A DNA stretch of 64,000 nt from Pedobacter boryungensis (GTDB lineage Bacteria; Bacteroidota; Bacteroidia; Sphingobacteriales; Sphingobacteriaceae): contig NZ_JABMKV010000005.1 of the NCBI RefSeq assembly GCF_013204825.1, forward strand, positions 1 through 64,000, read 5' to 3'. The translations under genes and the position numbers were made by a program. Shown here piece by piece: positions 26,713-36,492 of the stretch; position 1 is the stretch's first letter, and each line of letters starts with the position of its first letter. Under the pieces are notes generated by a model. It saw only the letters and a list, made by a program, of their open reading frames with translations. It was not told where the DNA came from and searched no databases.

Positions 26713-29514
26713 ATGAGTAAGGAAATAGAGAAAGATCCACACAAAAACATCATAATTAAAGGGGCAAGAGTACACAATCTTAAAAATATTGATGTTGCCA
26801 TTCCTAAAAACAAGTTGGTTGTAATTACTGGTATGTCTGGGTCGGGTAAATCCTCTCTAGCATTCGATACTTTATACGCAGAAGGACAAAGGCGCTATGT
26901 AGAGAGTTTGTCATCTTACGCTCGTCAATTTATGGGCAGGATGAACAAACCAGATGTTGATTATATTAAAGGCATTGCACCAGCCATTGCAATAGAGCAA
27001 AAAGTGATTACTTCTAATCCACGTTCTACTGTAGGCACATCAACAGAAATTTATGATTACTTAAAATTGCTTTTCTCTAGAATTGGAATTACTTATTCTC
27101 CAATTTCAGGAGCAGTAGTTAAAAAAGATACAGTTACCACAGTAGTAGACTTTATTATAAGTTTAGGAAATGATGCAGTTGTTACCATTTTCTGTCCGTT
27201 ACATCCTCATAACAATCGTTCTGTTAAAGAAGAATTAGCAGTATTGCTTCAAAAAGGTTTTTTGCGAGTTTACTTTAATGGTAAAATTGCGAAGATTGAG
27301 GATTTATTAGAAGATCAGTCGGTAAAGGATATCGAATTAACAGATTCTGAAACCATTCGAATTTTAATAGATCGTATTGTTGTTAACGATGAAGATGAAA
27401 CCTTAAGTCGCATTGCGGATTCTGTGCAGACTGCATTTTTTGAAGGTAAAGGCGATTGTTTTGTAGAACACGATGGGAAACAAACCTTCTTTTGCGACCG
27501 TTTCGAACTAGATGGGGTAAAGTTTGAAGAACCAACTCCTAATTTCTTCAGTTTTAATAACCCATATGGTGCGTGTAAACGTTGCGAAGGTTATGGAAAT
27601 GTAATTGGCATTGATGAAGATTTAGTAATTCCTGATAAAAGCAAAAGTTTATATGATAATGCTATTGCTCCTTGGCGTGGTGAAAAAATGGGCGAATGGT
27701 TAAAGAGGTTTATTAAAAATGCTGATAAATTCGATTTTCCAATTCATCGCTCTTATAGCGAACTAACTGAAAAACAACAACGTTTAATTTGGACAGGCAA
27801 TAAGTACTTCTCTGGTTTAGATGATTTCTTTAAAGAACTAGAAGAACAAACTTATAAAATACAATACCGTGTTATGCTTTCGCGTTATCGCGGAAAAACA
27901 GTTTGCCCAGATTGTAAGGGAACTCGTTTACGTAAAGATGCATCATATGTAAAAATTAATGGAAAGTCTATTTTGGATATGGTGTTAATGCCTTTGTCAA
28001 CCATACTTCCATTTTTTGAAAAATTAACGCTATCAGAAACTGAGATTAAAATTTCAAAGCGCTTATTGGCAGAAGTTACAAGTCGGGTTTTGTATTTAAA
28101 TAATGTTGGTTTAGGCTATTTAACTTTAAATCGTTTATCTAACACGCTGTCTGGTGGAGAAAGCCAACGGATTAATCTAGCAACATCATTAGGAAGTAGT
28201 TTAGTTGGATCGGTTTACGTATTAGATGAACCTAGTATTGGCCTACATCCTAGAGATACTCATAAGCTGATTGAAGTTTTAACATCACTTAGAAACGTTG
28301 GTAACACTGTTTTGGTGGTAGAACACGAAGAAGAGATGATGAAAGCTGCAGATCATATTATTGATATAGGTCCAGAAGCTGGTACACATGGTGGAAACTT
28401 AGTGTTTAGCGGTACTTATGAAGAAATCATTAAAGATGATAAATCATTAACAGGTAGATATCTAGTTGGTAAGGAAGAAATAGCTATTCCGGAGAAAAGA
28501 AGAACTTGGAAAGACCATATCTTAATTAAAGGGGCGAGAGAGAACAACTTAAAAAATATTGATGTAAAGTTTCCCTTGGGGATTTTTACCTGTGTAAGTG
28601 GTGTTTCTGGTTCTGGAAAAACTAGTTTGGTGAAAAAAATCCTTTATCCTGCTTTGCAAAAAGCTATAGGTAATTATGCTGGAGAACAAACAGGAAGTTA
28701 TGATGGTATTTTTGGTAATATAGATTTGGTTAGCCAGGTAGAAATGGTAGATCAAAATCCTATTGGACGTTCTTCGCGTTCAAATCCTGTCACTTATGTA
28801 AAGGCCTGGGATGATATTAGAGCTTTATTTTCGGCTTTGCCAGCTGCAAAAGCAAGTGGATTAAAACCTGCAGCATTTTCTTTTAATGTAGAAGGCGGTC
28901 GTTGTGATACCTGCCAAGGAGAGGGTGAAGTGAAAATAGAAATGCAGTTTATGGCTGATATTTATTTGCCTTGCGAAACTTGTGGAGGTAGAAGATTTAA
29001 ACAACAGGTGTTAGATATCACTTATCAGGATAAAAACGTAGCCGATATTTTAGATTTAACTATAGAACAAGCTGTGGATTTCTTTGCGAAAGAACCTAAA
29101 ATCTTGCAAAAACTAAATCCTTTGGTAGATGTTGGTTTAGGTTATGTGCATTTAGGCCAATCGTCAAATACATTAAGTGGTGGTGAAGCACAACGTATAA
29201 AATTAGCTTCTTTTTTAATCAAAGGGAACAATGCACAAAAAACAGTATTCATATTTGATGAACCTACCACTGGCTTACATTTTCACGATATTAAAAAGCT
29301 GTTAAAAGCTTTAAATACATTAATAGAACAGGGGAATACAATTTTGGTTATTGAACATAATATGGATATGATTAAGTGTGCTGATTGGGTAATAGATATT
29401 GGGCCAGAAGGTGGTGATAAAGGCGGGCATGTGGTGTTTGAAGGGATACCTGAAGATTTGAAAAATGCTAAAAATTCTTATACAGGCCAATTTTTAAAAG
29501 CACATTTAAAGTAA
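26713..29514 (+). CDS. uvrA: Excinuclease ABC subunit A
   Basis: 933 aa. Damage-recognition ATPase of nucleotide excision repair, acting as a dimer with UvrB. It has two ABC modules: Walker A motifs GMSGSGKS (residues 40-47) and GVSGSGKT (630-637), and signature motifs LSGGESQRINLA and LSGGEAQRIKLA. Zinc-finger cysteines are seen in CKRCEGYG, CPDCKGTR and the pair CDTCQGEG and CETCGGRR. Length is standard. It stands alone, with the sigma factor divergent upstream. No LexA-box-like palindrome was recognised in front of it. Confidence 0.98.
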   Translation: MSKEIEKDPHKNIIIKGARVHNLKNIDVAIPKNKLVVITGMSGSGKSSLAFDTLYAEGQRRYVESLSSYARQFMGRMNKPDVDYIKGIAPAIAIEQKVITSNPRSTVGTSTEIYDYLKLLFSRIGITYSPISGAVVKKDTVTTVVDFIISLGNDAVVTIFCPLHPHNNRSVKEELAVLLQKGFLRVYFNGKIAKIEDLLEDQSVKDIELTDSETIRILIDRIVVNDEDETLSRIADSVQTAFFEGKGDCFVEHDGKQTFFCDRFELDGVKFEEPTPNFFSFNNPYGACKRCEGYGNVIGIDEDLVIPDKSKSLYDNAIAPWRGEKMGEWLKRFIKNADKFDFPIHRSYSELTEKQQRLIWTGNKYFSGLDDFFKELEEQTYKIQYRVMLSRYRGKTVCPDCKGTRLRKDASYVKINGKSILDMVLMPLSTILPFFEKLTLSETEIKISKRLLAEVTSRVLYLNNVGLGYLTLNRLSNTLSGGESQRINLATSLGSSLVGSVYVLDEPSIGLHPRDTHKLIEVLTSLRNVGNTVLVVEHEEEMMKAADHIIDIGPEAGTHGGNLVFSGTYEEIIKDDKSLTGRYLVGKEEIAIPEKRRTWKDHILIKGARENNLKNIDVKFPLGIFTCVSGVSGSGKTSLVKKILYPALQKAIGNYAGEQTGSYDGIFGNIDLVSQVEMVDQNPIGRSSRSNPVTYVKAWDDIRALFSALPAAKASGLKPAAFSFNVEGGRCDTCQGEGEVKIEMQFMADIYLPCETCGGRRFKQQVLDITYQDKNVADILDLTIEQAVDFFAKEPKILQKLNPLVDVGLGYVHLGQSSNTLSGGEAQRIKLASFLIKGNNAQKTVFIFDEPTTGLHFHDIKKLLKALNTLIEQGNTILVIEHNMDMIKCADWVIDIGPEGGDKGGHVVFEGIPEDLKNAKNSYTGQFLKAHLK

Positions 29515-29605
29515 ATGATTAGCACTAGGTTGTAATTTTTACATCCTAGAATTGTCTAACAGCTAAATACTAATATCTAAACACTAAATGTTATCTTAGC
29601 AAACT

Positions 29606-30259
29606 ATGCTCTTTCTTACCTTACTAATAGGCATATTATTAAATGCAATGGGTTATATCCCTCCGGGAAATATTAACCTTACTGTGGCGCAGCTAACCAT
29701 TAATAAAGGTATGCGTCAGGCATTGTACTTTATACTTTCATTTTCTTGCGTAGAAGTATTTTTTACCTTCGGAATGATGCGTTTTGCCCGTTGGGTATCG
29801 AGTGATGTTAATCTTGATTCAAATATTAGCGAAGTAAGGTTAGGTACTTATGTGGATGCTTTCATGATATTGCTATTTATAGTAATGGGAACAATTACAT
29901 GGATAAATCGTAAAAAAGTTCCTAAAACAAAAGAAGATAATAGGAGTAGAAAAGGAAGTGTGTTTTATGGCATGTTACTGGGTGTTTTAAATCCTGTACA
30001 AATTCCTTTTTGGTTATTTTTTGGCAATTACGTAATTCTTCACGAATGGATTCGCACAAATTATTTATCCTTAGTAATTTTTAGTTTAGGGTCTGGTATG
30101 GGGTCTGCTTTGGCTTTGTATGGGTATGCACACTTTGCAAAGTACATTCAAGAGAAGTTTGCATTAAGTAGCCATCTCATCAATCGTTCAATAGCTTTAT
30201 TTCTTTATGCATTAGCTTTGTATTTAATTATAAAGCAGGCTATAATTTATTTGGGATAA
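29606..30259 (+). CDS. LysE family transporter
   Basis: 217 aa with about six membrane helices. The N-terminal GYIPPGNINLTVAQLTINKGMRQALYF corresponds to the LysE/RhtB signature, with a PxGP-like PPGN motif. Other helices are visible at VDAFMILLFIVMGTITWI, GVLNPVQIPFWLFFGNYVIL and ALFLYALALYLIIKQAII. Family members export amino acids or their analogues; the substrate here is not readable. It begins 91 nt after uvrA in the same direction, probably from its own promoter. Confidence 0.85.
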   Translation: MLFLTLLIGILLNAMGYIPPGNINLTVAQLTINKGMRQALYFILSFSCVEVFFTFGMMRFARWVSSDVNLDSNISEVRLGTYVDAFMILLFIVMGTITWINRKKVPKTKEDNRSRKGSVFYGMLLGVLNPVQIPFWLFFGNYVILHEWIRTNYLSLVIFSLGSGMGSALALYGYAHFAKYIQEKFALSSHLINRSIALFLYALALYLIIKQAIIYLG

Positions 30260-30327
30260 GCATTAGTTCGCTTATAATACATTTATATTGTAGTATCCTA
30301 TTCTTAAAATTGCAGGAACAATAGGTA

Positions 30328-30924
30328 TTAACGTTGATATCTCCAGTTTAAAGATTTTCCTTCTGTTAACCATTCTATTGTTGTTGCTAGACGCTTTAGT
30401 TTGGTTGCTTCAGTTTTAGCAGAAGTAACCCATTCTAAATATTCTCTACGGTGCGATGGACTAAAGTCTTCAAAAGTTTGTTTAGCCTTTGGGTTTTTAT
30501 TTAATTCATCGGCAAAATAAGCTGGCATTGGAATTTCTGCCTTTGGCGTAATTGTCTTTTTAACTTTTGTTCCTTCCTCATTCAGTTTTAATGCCTCTAA
30601 AATATATTCTGTCAAAATTTTAGGATCAGGTAGATCTTGTATTTTTTCTATTCTACCAGTAGTACCCATTGCATCCTTTTCAAAAACCTGATAAGGATCT
30701 TTCATCAATGAAGCTTTCCAAAAGCCAAATGCACAGTGTGATTTAAAACCAGCCATTGAACAAACAGTTCCCTTATAATCAAAATGAGGAAATCCCCATT
30801 TAATAGTTTCATTAATTAAAGGAGATGTTTGATGGACTAAATTTCTTAAATGTGTTAAAATAGGTTGTGCAAATGCGGCTGATTTTTCAATGTAAGCATC
30901 TACGCGTTTATCATATTGTTCCAT
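30328..30924 (-). CDS. YdeI/OmdA-family protein (DUF1801 plus OmdA-like C-terminus)
   Basis: 198 aa, cytoplasmic. The N-terminal ~110 residues fit the DUF1801 (YdhG-like) pattern: IKWGFPHFDYKGTVCSMAGFKSHCAFGFWKASLM. The C-terminal ~70 residues fit the bacteriocin-protection/OmdA region: MPAYFADELNKNPKAKQTFEDFSPSHRREYLEWV. Proteins of this type have been linked to peptide or stress resistance, but the mechanism is unclear. It starts the leftward group's last gene position, 4 nt after the DUF2157 gene, so it is probably co-transcribed with that gene and the antiporter. Confidence 0.85.
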   Translation of the reverse strand: MEQYDKRVDAYIEKSAAFAQPILTHLRNLVHQTSPLINETIKWGFPHFDYKGTVCSMAGFKSHCAFGFWKASLMKDPYQVFEKDAMGTTGRIEKIQDLPDPKILTEYILEALKLNEEGTKVKKTITPKAEIPMPAYFADELNKNPKAKQTFEDFSPSHRREYLEWVTSAKTEATKLKRLATTIEWLTEGKSLNWRYQR

Positions 30925-30928
30925 TTTA

Positions 30929-31960
30929 TTAACCGTTTAATTTCCATATTTTTTCAGCCTTGCGACCAATTAACCAAAAAGAAATCGCTAATACCGAAAA
31001 GAATAATGCTTTGTGCCAGCTATCCCAGAAGTATTCGAAATAACGGGTATATAAATTTAAAAATAAAAAAGTAATCCCAAATTCTCTGGCAATTTCATCG
31101 TGGTATTTTAAACCTATAAAAATGCTAATTACGCAACATACAGCAGATATAATTGCCCAATAAAATAAAGAAATCTGTTTTACTGTATACCATTCCTCCA
31201 GTATGCCATAGTTACCAAAAATAGAAAGTAACCATAGCGATACGAACAGATAAGCCATGCCGCTGATATAAGTAGTAGAAAAGAAATAATCGAGCTTCTT
31301 TTTGTATTTAAGTAAGAAAGAGCCTGCGGTAAGTACTAAGCCAAATAATACAAACCGTAGGGGATAATTTAAGCCCATAAAATACCAACTCCATTTAGAT
31401 AAATACCCAGTTTCTGTGCCAAACCATGCACCAAAAGAAAGTAAGGTGAAAACCCAAATTAATCTAGATTTAAATGTATACGCTAAAATTGCATACACCA
31501 TAACGGCTATTAAAATTAAAATGGAAAAGTGATTGTTGCCACTGTGCAATGATTTCCCAAAATAGGCAATGGCATTTGCAGTGAGCATTACTGCTGTAAG
31601 GATAAATGCTTCGTTACTAAATATCAAATCAGGCTTTAACTTTTTTCTCCTAAACCCAACTATAAATAACCAGGCTGCACCTACAGCAGACACTAAGCTA
31701 ATGATAATGTTAGGCGTATTATAAAGTTTATTAATATAGCTAAGTAAGGTTTTATCAATTAACAAAGCACCAAGAGAAATAACCCCACAAGCCATTGCAA
31801 TCCAAAAAGAGTATTGGGCAAGCCTTCTCCAGTCGAATTGCTTAGACTCATAACTTTTGCGAAGCTTTTCTGCGGTAGCTTCTGGGATAAGATTTTCACT
31901 TTGCCAATGATCAATCATCTCCTCTAAAAACTCACTCTTTTCCTGATCTATTTTCTTCAT
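30929..31960 (-). CDS. DUF2157 multi-pass membrane protein
   Basis: 343 aa from ATG 31960; the preceding TTG would overlap further. The N-terminal ~60 residues are a soluble helical DUF2157 segment (FLEEMIDHWQSENLIPEATAEKLRKSY), followed by about ten membrane helices to the C-terminus. Function unknown. Its ATG overlaps the stop codon of the upstream antiporter gene by one base (TGATG), indicating translational coupling. That suggests a shared role in ion or envelope homeostasis, which is inference. Confidence 0.85.
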   Translation of the reverse strand: MKKIDQEKSEFLEEMIDHWQSENLIPEATAEKLRKSYESKQFDWRRLAQYSFWIAMACGVISLGALLIDKTLLSYINKLYNTPNIIISLVSAVGAAWLFIVGFRRKKLKPDLIFSNEAFILTAVMLTANAIAYFGKSLHSGNNHFSILILIAVMVYAILAYTFKSRLIWVFTLLSFGAWFGTETGYLSKWSWYFMGLNYPLRFVLFGLVLTAGSFLLKYKKKLDYFFSTTYISGMAYLFVSLWLLSIFGNYGILEEWYTVKQISLFYWAIISAVCCVISIFIGLKYHDEIAREFGITFLFLNLYTRYFEYFWDSWHKALFFSVLAISFWLIGRKAEKIWKLNG

Positions 31961-34188
31961 CAAGTACTAAGATAATTAATCACTTCCTTAATCTTCTTAT
32001 GATTTCCAACAATCCAAATTACATCACCATTGTCAAACACAAAATCGGAGGATGGGTTTAAGATTTTATCAGTTCCTCTTTCTATTCCCACCACTAAGGC
32101 TTGCGCTTTTTCTCTAATGCCAGCATTTCTAATACTTTGTCCGTAAACTGACGAATCGCTATTGACAACCACTTTTTGCAATGTCATTTCCTTATCGGGA
32201 AATGTGTTTTCGCTTATTTCGGGTAAATCTACTTCAAGCAAAAGCTTAACCGATGCTAATTGATCATCGGCGCCAATTAAAAGTAGTTTGTCATTAGGAT
32301 AAAGCCTTTCATCACGTCCTGGAGTAGGAATTGTATTTCGTCCTCTTTCAATCAACGCAATATTTACACCATATTTCTCTCTAATCATTAATTCTGCCAA
32401 TGTTTTTCCAACAACTTCAGATTCTGGTGAAACTTTTAGTTCTGTTAAGTGTGTATCCCATGGCAAAATATGTGGTGTTCTATTTTCTCTGGCATTTAAG
32501 TTTAACATAAACCTATTTTCTAGTTTGGTATAAAATGATTGCAGTTTTCTGGAGAAAATAACCATAACCAAAATAACAAGTGTTAATGCAATTACTGCAG
32601 CTATCCAGGTATCAAAAAACTCATACATCAAAAAGCCTACAAAGAAAATCCCTAACAAAATTCTAAACACTTCAATAGCGATTAGAGGTCCACGGGTGTA
32701 TTTTTTATTTAACCATAAATGTGAGTAAGCAGTTCTTTGTATCCTTCTAAGTGATAAAGCCCATAAAAATGGAGCCATCAGAATAAAGGAAATAATTACA
32801 CTAATAATAGTGGCATTCGAGCCAATATCTAACCTATAGGCTATAAATGGATTTAGAAACCTTGCCGCCAATAAAATGATAGAAATGATAATTACAGAGT
32901 GGATAATAGTATTAAATATATACGATCGCAGTAATATTCTCCAATCGCTCAGCGTTGTGATGCCCTCGGTACTAGAACTATACCTTTCAATAGCATTAAG
33001 CCATTTTTTCGGTAATCTGTTATTTAGAAAGTTATAAAATGGTTCGGATAGTTTAATTAAATATGGGGTTGTAAAAGTAGTAATCGCTGCTGCGGCTACT
33101 GCAATAGGATATAAAAATTCGCTCGTTACTTTTAAGCTTACACCCAAAGTTGCAATAATAAAAGAAAATTCCCCGATTTGAGCTAAACTCATACCTGCTT
33201 GTACGGAAGTTTTAAGTGGTTGTCCCGCTAATAATGCACCTAAAACGGTAAAGAGAATTTTTCCGAATATGATAATCAACGTAATTAAAAATATAGGCAT
33301 TGCATATTCAATTAACACACTCGGATTAATTAACATACCTACCGAAACAAAAAATATAGCGGCAAATAAATCTTTAACAGATTTTGTTAAGTGTTCTATA
33401 CGCTCTGCTTGTGTAGTTTCTGCTAGGATAGAACCCATAATAAATGCACCTAATGCAGGGGAAAACCCAGCTTTATCTGCTAATAAAACCATCACTAAAC
33501 ATAATGCTAATGAGACGACCAACATGGTTTCATCATTCATTAATTTTTTGGTGGCCTTTAAAAATGTGGGTATTAAAAATATGCCGCCTAAAAACCATAA
33601 CACTAAGAAGAAACTTAGTTTTAGGATGGATTTAATCATTTCTGGACCTGCAGCTTGCTGACTAACTGCCATTGTAGAAAATAATACCAATAATAAAATA
33701 GCGACTAAATCTTCTACTATCAATACGCCGAATACTAAGCCGGCAAACTTTTTATGTTTAATGCCAAGTTCTTCAAAGGCTTTAATGGTAATCATAGTAG
33801 AGGAAATGGAAATAATCCCGCCAAGGAAAATACTATCCATATTATTCCAGCCCATTGCTATACCAATTAGATAACCAGCAAGAATGATAAAAAGAACTTT
33901 AACAATAGCTGTAATTGAGGCAGAACCGCCAACTTTAACTAATTTTTTAAAACTAAATTCTAGTCCTAGACTAAATAATAAGAAGATTACGCCGATTTCG
34001 CCCCAAATCGTGATGCTTTTGTTATCACTTACAGTTGGGATAATGTTAATATGCGGGCCAACTAGTAATCCGGCAATAATATAACCTAATACAAGAGGTT
34101 GTTTAATTTTTTTAAATAGGAGTGTAGTTACTCCAGCGGCGGCAAGAATAAGGCCTAAATCGGCGATTAATACAGGTAAGTGAATCAT
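31960..34188 (-). CDS. CPA2 family monovalent cation:proton antiporter with TrkA-C domains
   Basis: 742 aa from ATG 34188; the frame is open 15 codons further, but MIHLPVLIADLGLIL is the family's normal start. The N-terminal ~385 residues form the Kef/NhaA-like exchanger fold (LGYIIAGLLVGP, GVIFLLFSLGLEFSF, SPALGAFIMGSILAET). Four further helices follow around residues 420-560. Two C-terminal TrkA-C-type domains then begin at LTELKVSPESEVVGKTLAEL and LQKVVVNSDSSVYGQSIR, each a regulatory ligand-binding module. Probably K+/H+ or Na+/H+ exchange. No TrkA-N nucleotide domain is evident, so gating is by the TrkA-C pair. Confidence 0.9.
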   Translation of the reverse strand: MIHLPVLIADLGLILAAAGVTTLLFKKIKQPLVLGYIIAGLLVGPHINIIPTVSDNKSITIWGEIGVIFLLFSLGLEFSFKKLVKVGGSASITAIVKVLFIILAGYLIGIAMGWNNMDSIFLGGIISISSTMITIKAFEELGIKHKKFAGLVFGVLIVEDLVAILLLVLFSTMAVSQQAAGPEMIKSILKLSFFLVLWFLGGIFLIPTFLKATKKLMNDETMLVVSLALCLVMVLLADKAGFSPALGAFIMGSILAETTQAERIEHLTKSVKDLFAAIFFVSVGMLINPSVLIEYAMPIFLITLIIIFGKILFTVLGALLAGQPLKTSVQAGMSLAQIGEFSFIIATLGVSLKVTSEFLYPIAVAAAAITTFTTPYLIKLSEPFYNFLNNRLPKKWLNAIERYSSSTEGITTLSDWRILLRSYIFNTIIHSVIIISIILLAARFLNPFIAYRLDIGSNATIISVIISFILMAPFLWALSLRRIQRTAYSHLWLNKKYTRGPLIAIEVFRILLGIFFVGFLMYEFFDTWIAAVIALTLVILVMVIFSRKLQSFYTKLENRFMLNLNARENRTPHILPWDTHLTELKVSPESEVVGKTLAELMIREKYGVNIALIERGRNTIPTPGRDERLYPNDKLLLIGADDQLASVKLLLEVDLPEISENTFPDKEMTLQKVVVNSDSSVYGQSIRNAGIREKAQALVVGIERGTDKILNPSSDFVFDNGDVIWIVGNHKKIKEVINYLST

Positions 34189-34239
34189 AAAGTATATTTT
34201 TTTGATGAATAATTTTAATGCTGATTGGAGCAAAAAGAA

Positions 34240-34605
34240 TTACCAAAAAGTATGCTTCGGAAATAGACAATTGAAAATAAATTGATAACTATAATTTACT
34301 TTGCCTTTAAATTTTTTTATGGATTGTATTGGTGCAAACAAAATCATTAAGTAGCTATAAAGAAATCCTATAGTACTTATGAATGTAGGTTGTTGTATAG
34401 TGTGATGAATGCGATTGACGTGTTCTGAAAATGGTTCCTTACGTAAGGAGCTGATTTCCTTTTTGGCAAGAACATTAACTTTATCTAAAATGAGCGTAGT
34501 CTTTTTATTAGATTTTTGAACGATTTCAATGGCCGAATTATCCATTGCTTTAGCAGTAGATAAATAAAAACAAGACACCATTAAAAACGCAATAAAAAAC
34601 CTCAT
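34240..34605 (-). CDS. Small exported or membrane hypothetical protein
   Basis: 121 aa. The N-terminal signal peptide MRFFIAFLMVSCFYLSTAKA ends with a plausible cleavage site after AKA. A polar, Lys-rich middle follows, then a hydrophobic segment FISTIGFLYSYLMILFAP and a basic/aromatic C-terminus (KKFKGKVNYSYQF). The family is not recognised. It lies between ribF and the antiporter, 52 nt from the antiporter start on the same strand, and could be read through with it. Confidence 0.6.
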   Translation of the reverse strand: MRFFIAFLMVSCFYLSTAKAMDNSAIEIVQKSNKKTTLILDKVNVLAKKEISSLRKEPFSEHVNRIHHTIQQPTFISTIGFLYSYLMILFAPIQSIKKFKGKVNYSYQFIFNCLFPKHTFW

Positions 34606-34655
34606 TGCTTTAAATATAGCAAAAATAATCGGTTTTTGAATGCTTTAAGCCAGTA

Positions 34656-35618
34656 TTACAAATTTTGAATGTCTTTAAAAAAGGCTAAAGTATCTTCCTT
34701 ATCTTGATGCAATTGAGTGGTTAGCGCTTCTAAACCAGTAAATTTCACATCATGACGCAAGAATTTTAAGAAGTTCATTTTAATGGTTTGTCCATAAATT
34801 TCACGATTGAAATCGAAAATATTTACTTCAATATTACGAGTCATTCCATTTATGGTTGGGCGTTGCCCGATATAGGCCATGCCTTTGTAAGTTATTGAGT
34901 TATGGGCTTCCTTTTCATCCAACATTTCAACAGTTACAGCATAAATCCCATCACTTGGAATGAGCTTGTAGGTTTCTTCTACAAAAATATTAGCCGTAGG
35001 AAATCCAATTGTTCTGCCAATCTTATCGCCTTTAATTACAGGTCCACTTATAGAAAAATGATAGCCTAAATAAGTTTCAGCTAATGCAACATCTCCATCT
35101 AAAAGCGCTTTACGAATTTTGGTAGAGCTTACCGCCACATCATTAATGTCTTGTTCAGGTATTTCTTCAATCTTATAATTGTATAAGGCAGCGCATTCTT
35201 CTAATTCTTTCATACCACCCATTCTATCCTTGCCAAAGCGATGATCATAACCTACAATAATTTGTTTAGTGCCAATAGTATCGACCAAAATATTTTTAAT
35301 GTATTCGTTGGCGCTTAGGTTAGAAAAATCTCTAGTAAAAGGGGTAATAATTAAATGATCCACACCTAAGTTAGCTATGATTTCTGCTTTTTCTTTAATG
35401 GTATTAATTAGTTTTAAATCTTGATTTTCAGGATCAATGATCATCCGCGGATGCGGAAAAAAAGTTAAGATTACGCTTTCACCACCAGAAGATTTTGCTA
35501 ATTCGCAAAGACGTTTTATAATTTTCTGATGCCCATAATGTACACCATCAAAAGTGCCGATTGTAACTATGGCATTATTCAATTTTTTAAAATCAGAAAG
35601 CTGATGATATATCTTCAA
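34656..35618 (-). CDS. ribF: Bifunctional riboflavin kinase / FMN adenylyltransferase (FAD synthetase)
   Basis: 320 aa from TTG 35618. The longer frame to 35675 would overlap the upstream yitT-type gene by 47 nt, whereas the TTG gives the family's usual start KIYHQLSDF and a 10-nt gap. It converts riboflavin to FMN and FAD. The N-terminal nucleotidyltransferase carries IGTFDGVHYGHQKII and FSSLSANEYI-like blocks. The C-terminal kinase starts at GDKIGRTIGFPTANI and includes GMAYIGQRPTING and the VNIFDFNREIYGQ acid motif. It belongs to the leftward cluster with truB, uppP and ftsX. Confidence 0.95.
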   Translation of the reverse strand: MKIYHQLSDFKKLNNAIVTIGTFDGVHYGHQKIIKRLCELAKSSGGESVILTFFPHPRMIIDPENQDLKLINTIKEKAEIIANLGVDHLIITPFTRDFSNLSANEYIKNILVDTIGTKQIIVGYDHRFGKDRMGGMKELEECAALYNYKIEEIPEQDINDVAVSSTKIRKALLDGDVALAETYLGYHFSISGPVIKGDKIGRTIGFPTANIFVEETYKLIPSDGIYAVTVEMLDEKEAHNSITYKGMAYIGQRPTINGMTRNIEVNIFDFNREIYGQTIKMNFLKFLRHDVKFTGLEALTTQLHQDKEDTLAFFKDIQNL

Positions 35619-35628
35619 AACGTATTTA

Positions 35629-36489
35629 TTAATGTAAAACTTGTCGTTTGACAACGCCTCCCTTAAGATCTGCAATTTGTTGTTGTACTACAAAAGCATC
35701 AGGATCTACTTGTCTAATCTCAGATTGTAACTTGCTCATTTCTAATTTGGTTACAACTGTATAAATAATATCAATATCTTTCTTTTCTAAATATCCACCT
35801 TCACCCTTATACACCGTAACTCCTCTTTTCATGTTGTTGATAATGAAGTGTTTGATATCATCATTTTTTTCTGAAATAATAGTAACGCCTGTGTAAGCCT
35901 CTAAACCATTCACAATAAAATCGACAGTGTTTGAAGCAGAAAGATAGGTTAGGATTGCATAAAGTGCTGTTTCGATATTTAAAAAATAAGCTGCAAATGC
36001 GAAAATAATAATGTTTAAGATGAGGATAATGTTACCTACCGTTAACATGCTATTTCTACTGATATATAAGGCTAGTACCTCTGTTCCGTCAATTACACAA
36101 CCACCTCTCATGGCTAATCCAATTCCGCCACCCAAAAAGAAGCCGCCAAAAAATGCAATCAATAATTTGTCATGCGTAATCGGATTAAAAGGCAATACAA
36201 TTAATGCTAAGGAGAGCATAGCAATAGCAATTGAGGTTTTTATAGCAAAACCTTTTCCTATTTGTTTATATCCCATTATAATAAACGGAATGTTAATGAT
36301 AATAATGAGATAAGATAAATTCCAGCCGGTTAATGCTTTAACCAATAGAGAAATACCAGTAACGCCACCATCTATAAAATGACTTGGTAATAAAAAACTT
36401 TTAAGTCCGAAACAAGCAGATATTACACCACAAATAATTAGAGCTCCTTCTTTTATAAATCTGGTATTTTTATTTTTGATGGTTTCCAT
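35629..36489 (-). CDS. YitT family membrane protein (DUF161 plus DUF2179)
   Basis: 286 aa. Five to six membrane helices are followed by a soluble C-terminal DUF2179 domain (GVTVYKGEGGYLEKKDIDIIYTVVTKLEMSKLQSEIRQVDPDAFV). The membrane part has the glycine-rich family blocks FIDGGVTGISLLV and FFLGGGIGLAMRGGCVIDGTEVLAL. Function is unknown, with speculation about small-molecule sensing or transport. It is packed between truB (3 nt upstream) and ribF (10 nt downstream), so it is part of that operon. Confidence 0.92.
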   Translation of the reverse strand: METIKNKNTRFIKEGALIICGVISACFGLKSFLLPSHFIDGGVTGISLLVKALTGWNLSYLIIIINIPFIIMGYKQIGKGFAIKTSIAIAMLSLALIVLPFNPITHDKLLIAFFGGFFLGGGIGLAMRGGCVIDGTEVLALYISRNSMLTVGNIILILNIIIFAFAAYFLNIETALYAILTYLSASNTVDFIVNGLEAYTGVTIISEKNDDIKHFIINNMKRGVTVYKGEGGYLEKKDIDIIYTVVTKLEMSKLQSEIRQVDPDAFVVQQQIADLKGGVVKRQVLH

Positions 36490-36492
36490 AGT

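Noticed and set aside
33269..33661. Plus-strand 130-aa frame inside the antiporter gene
   Set aside because: It lies fully antisense to a well-supported CPA2 antiporter, and its composition reflects membrane-helix codons read backwards.
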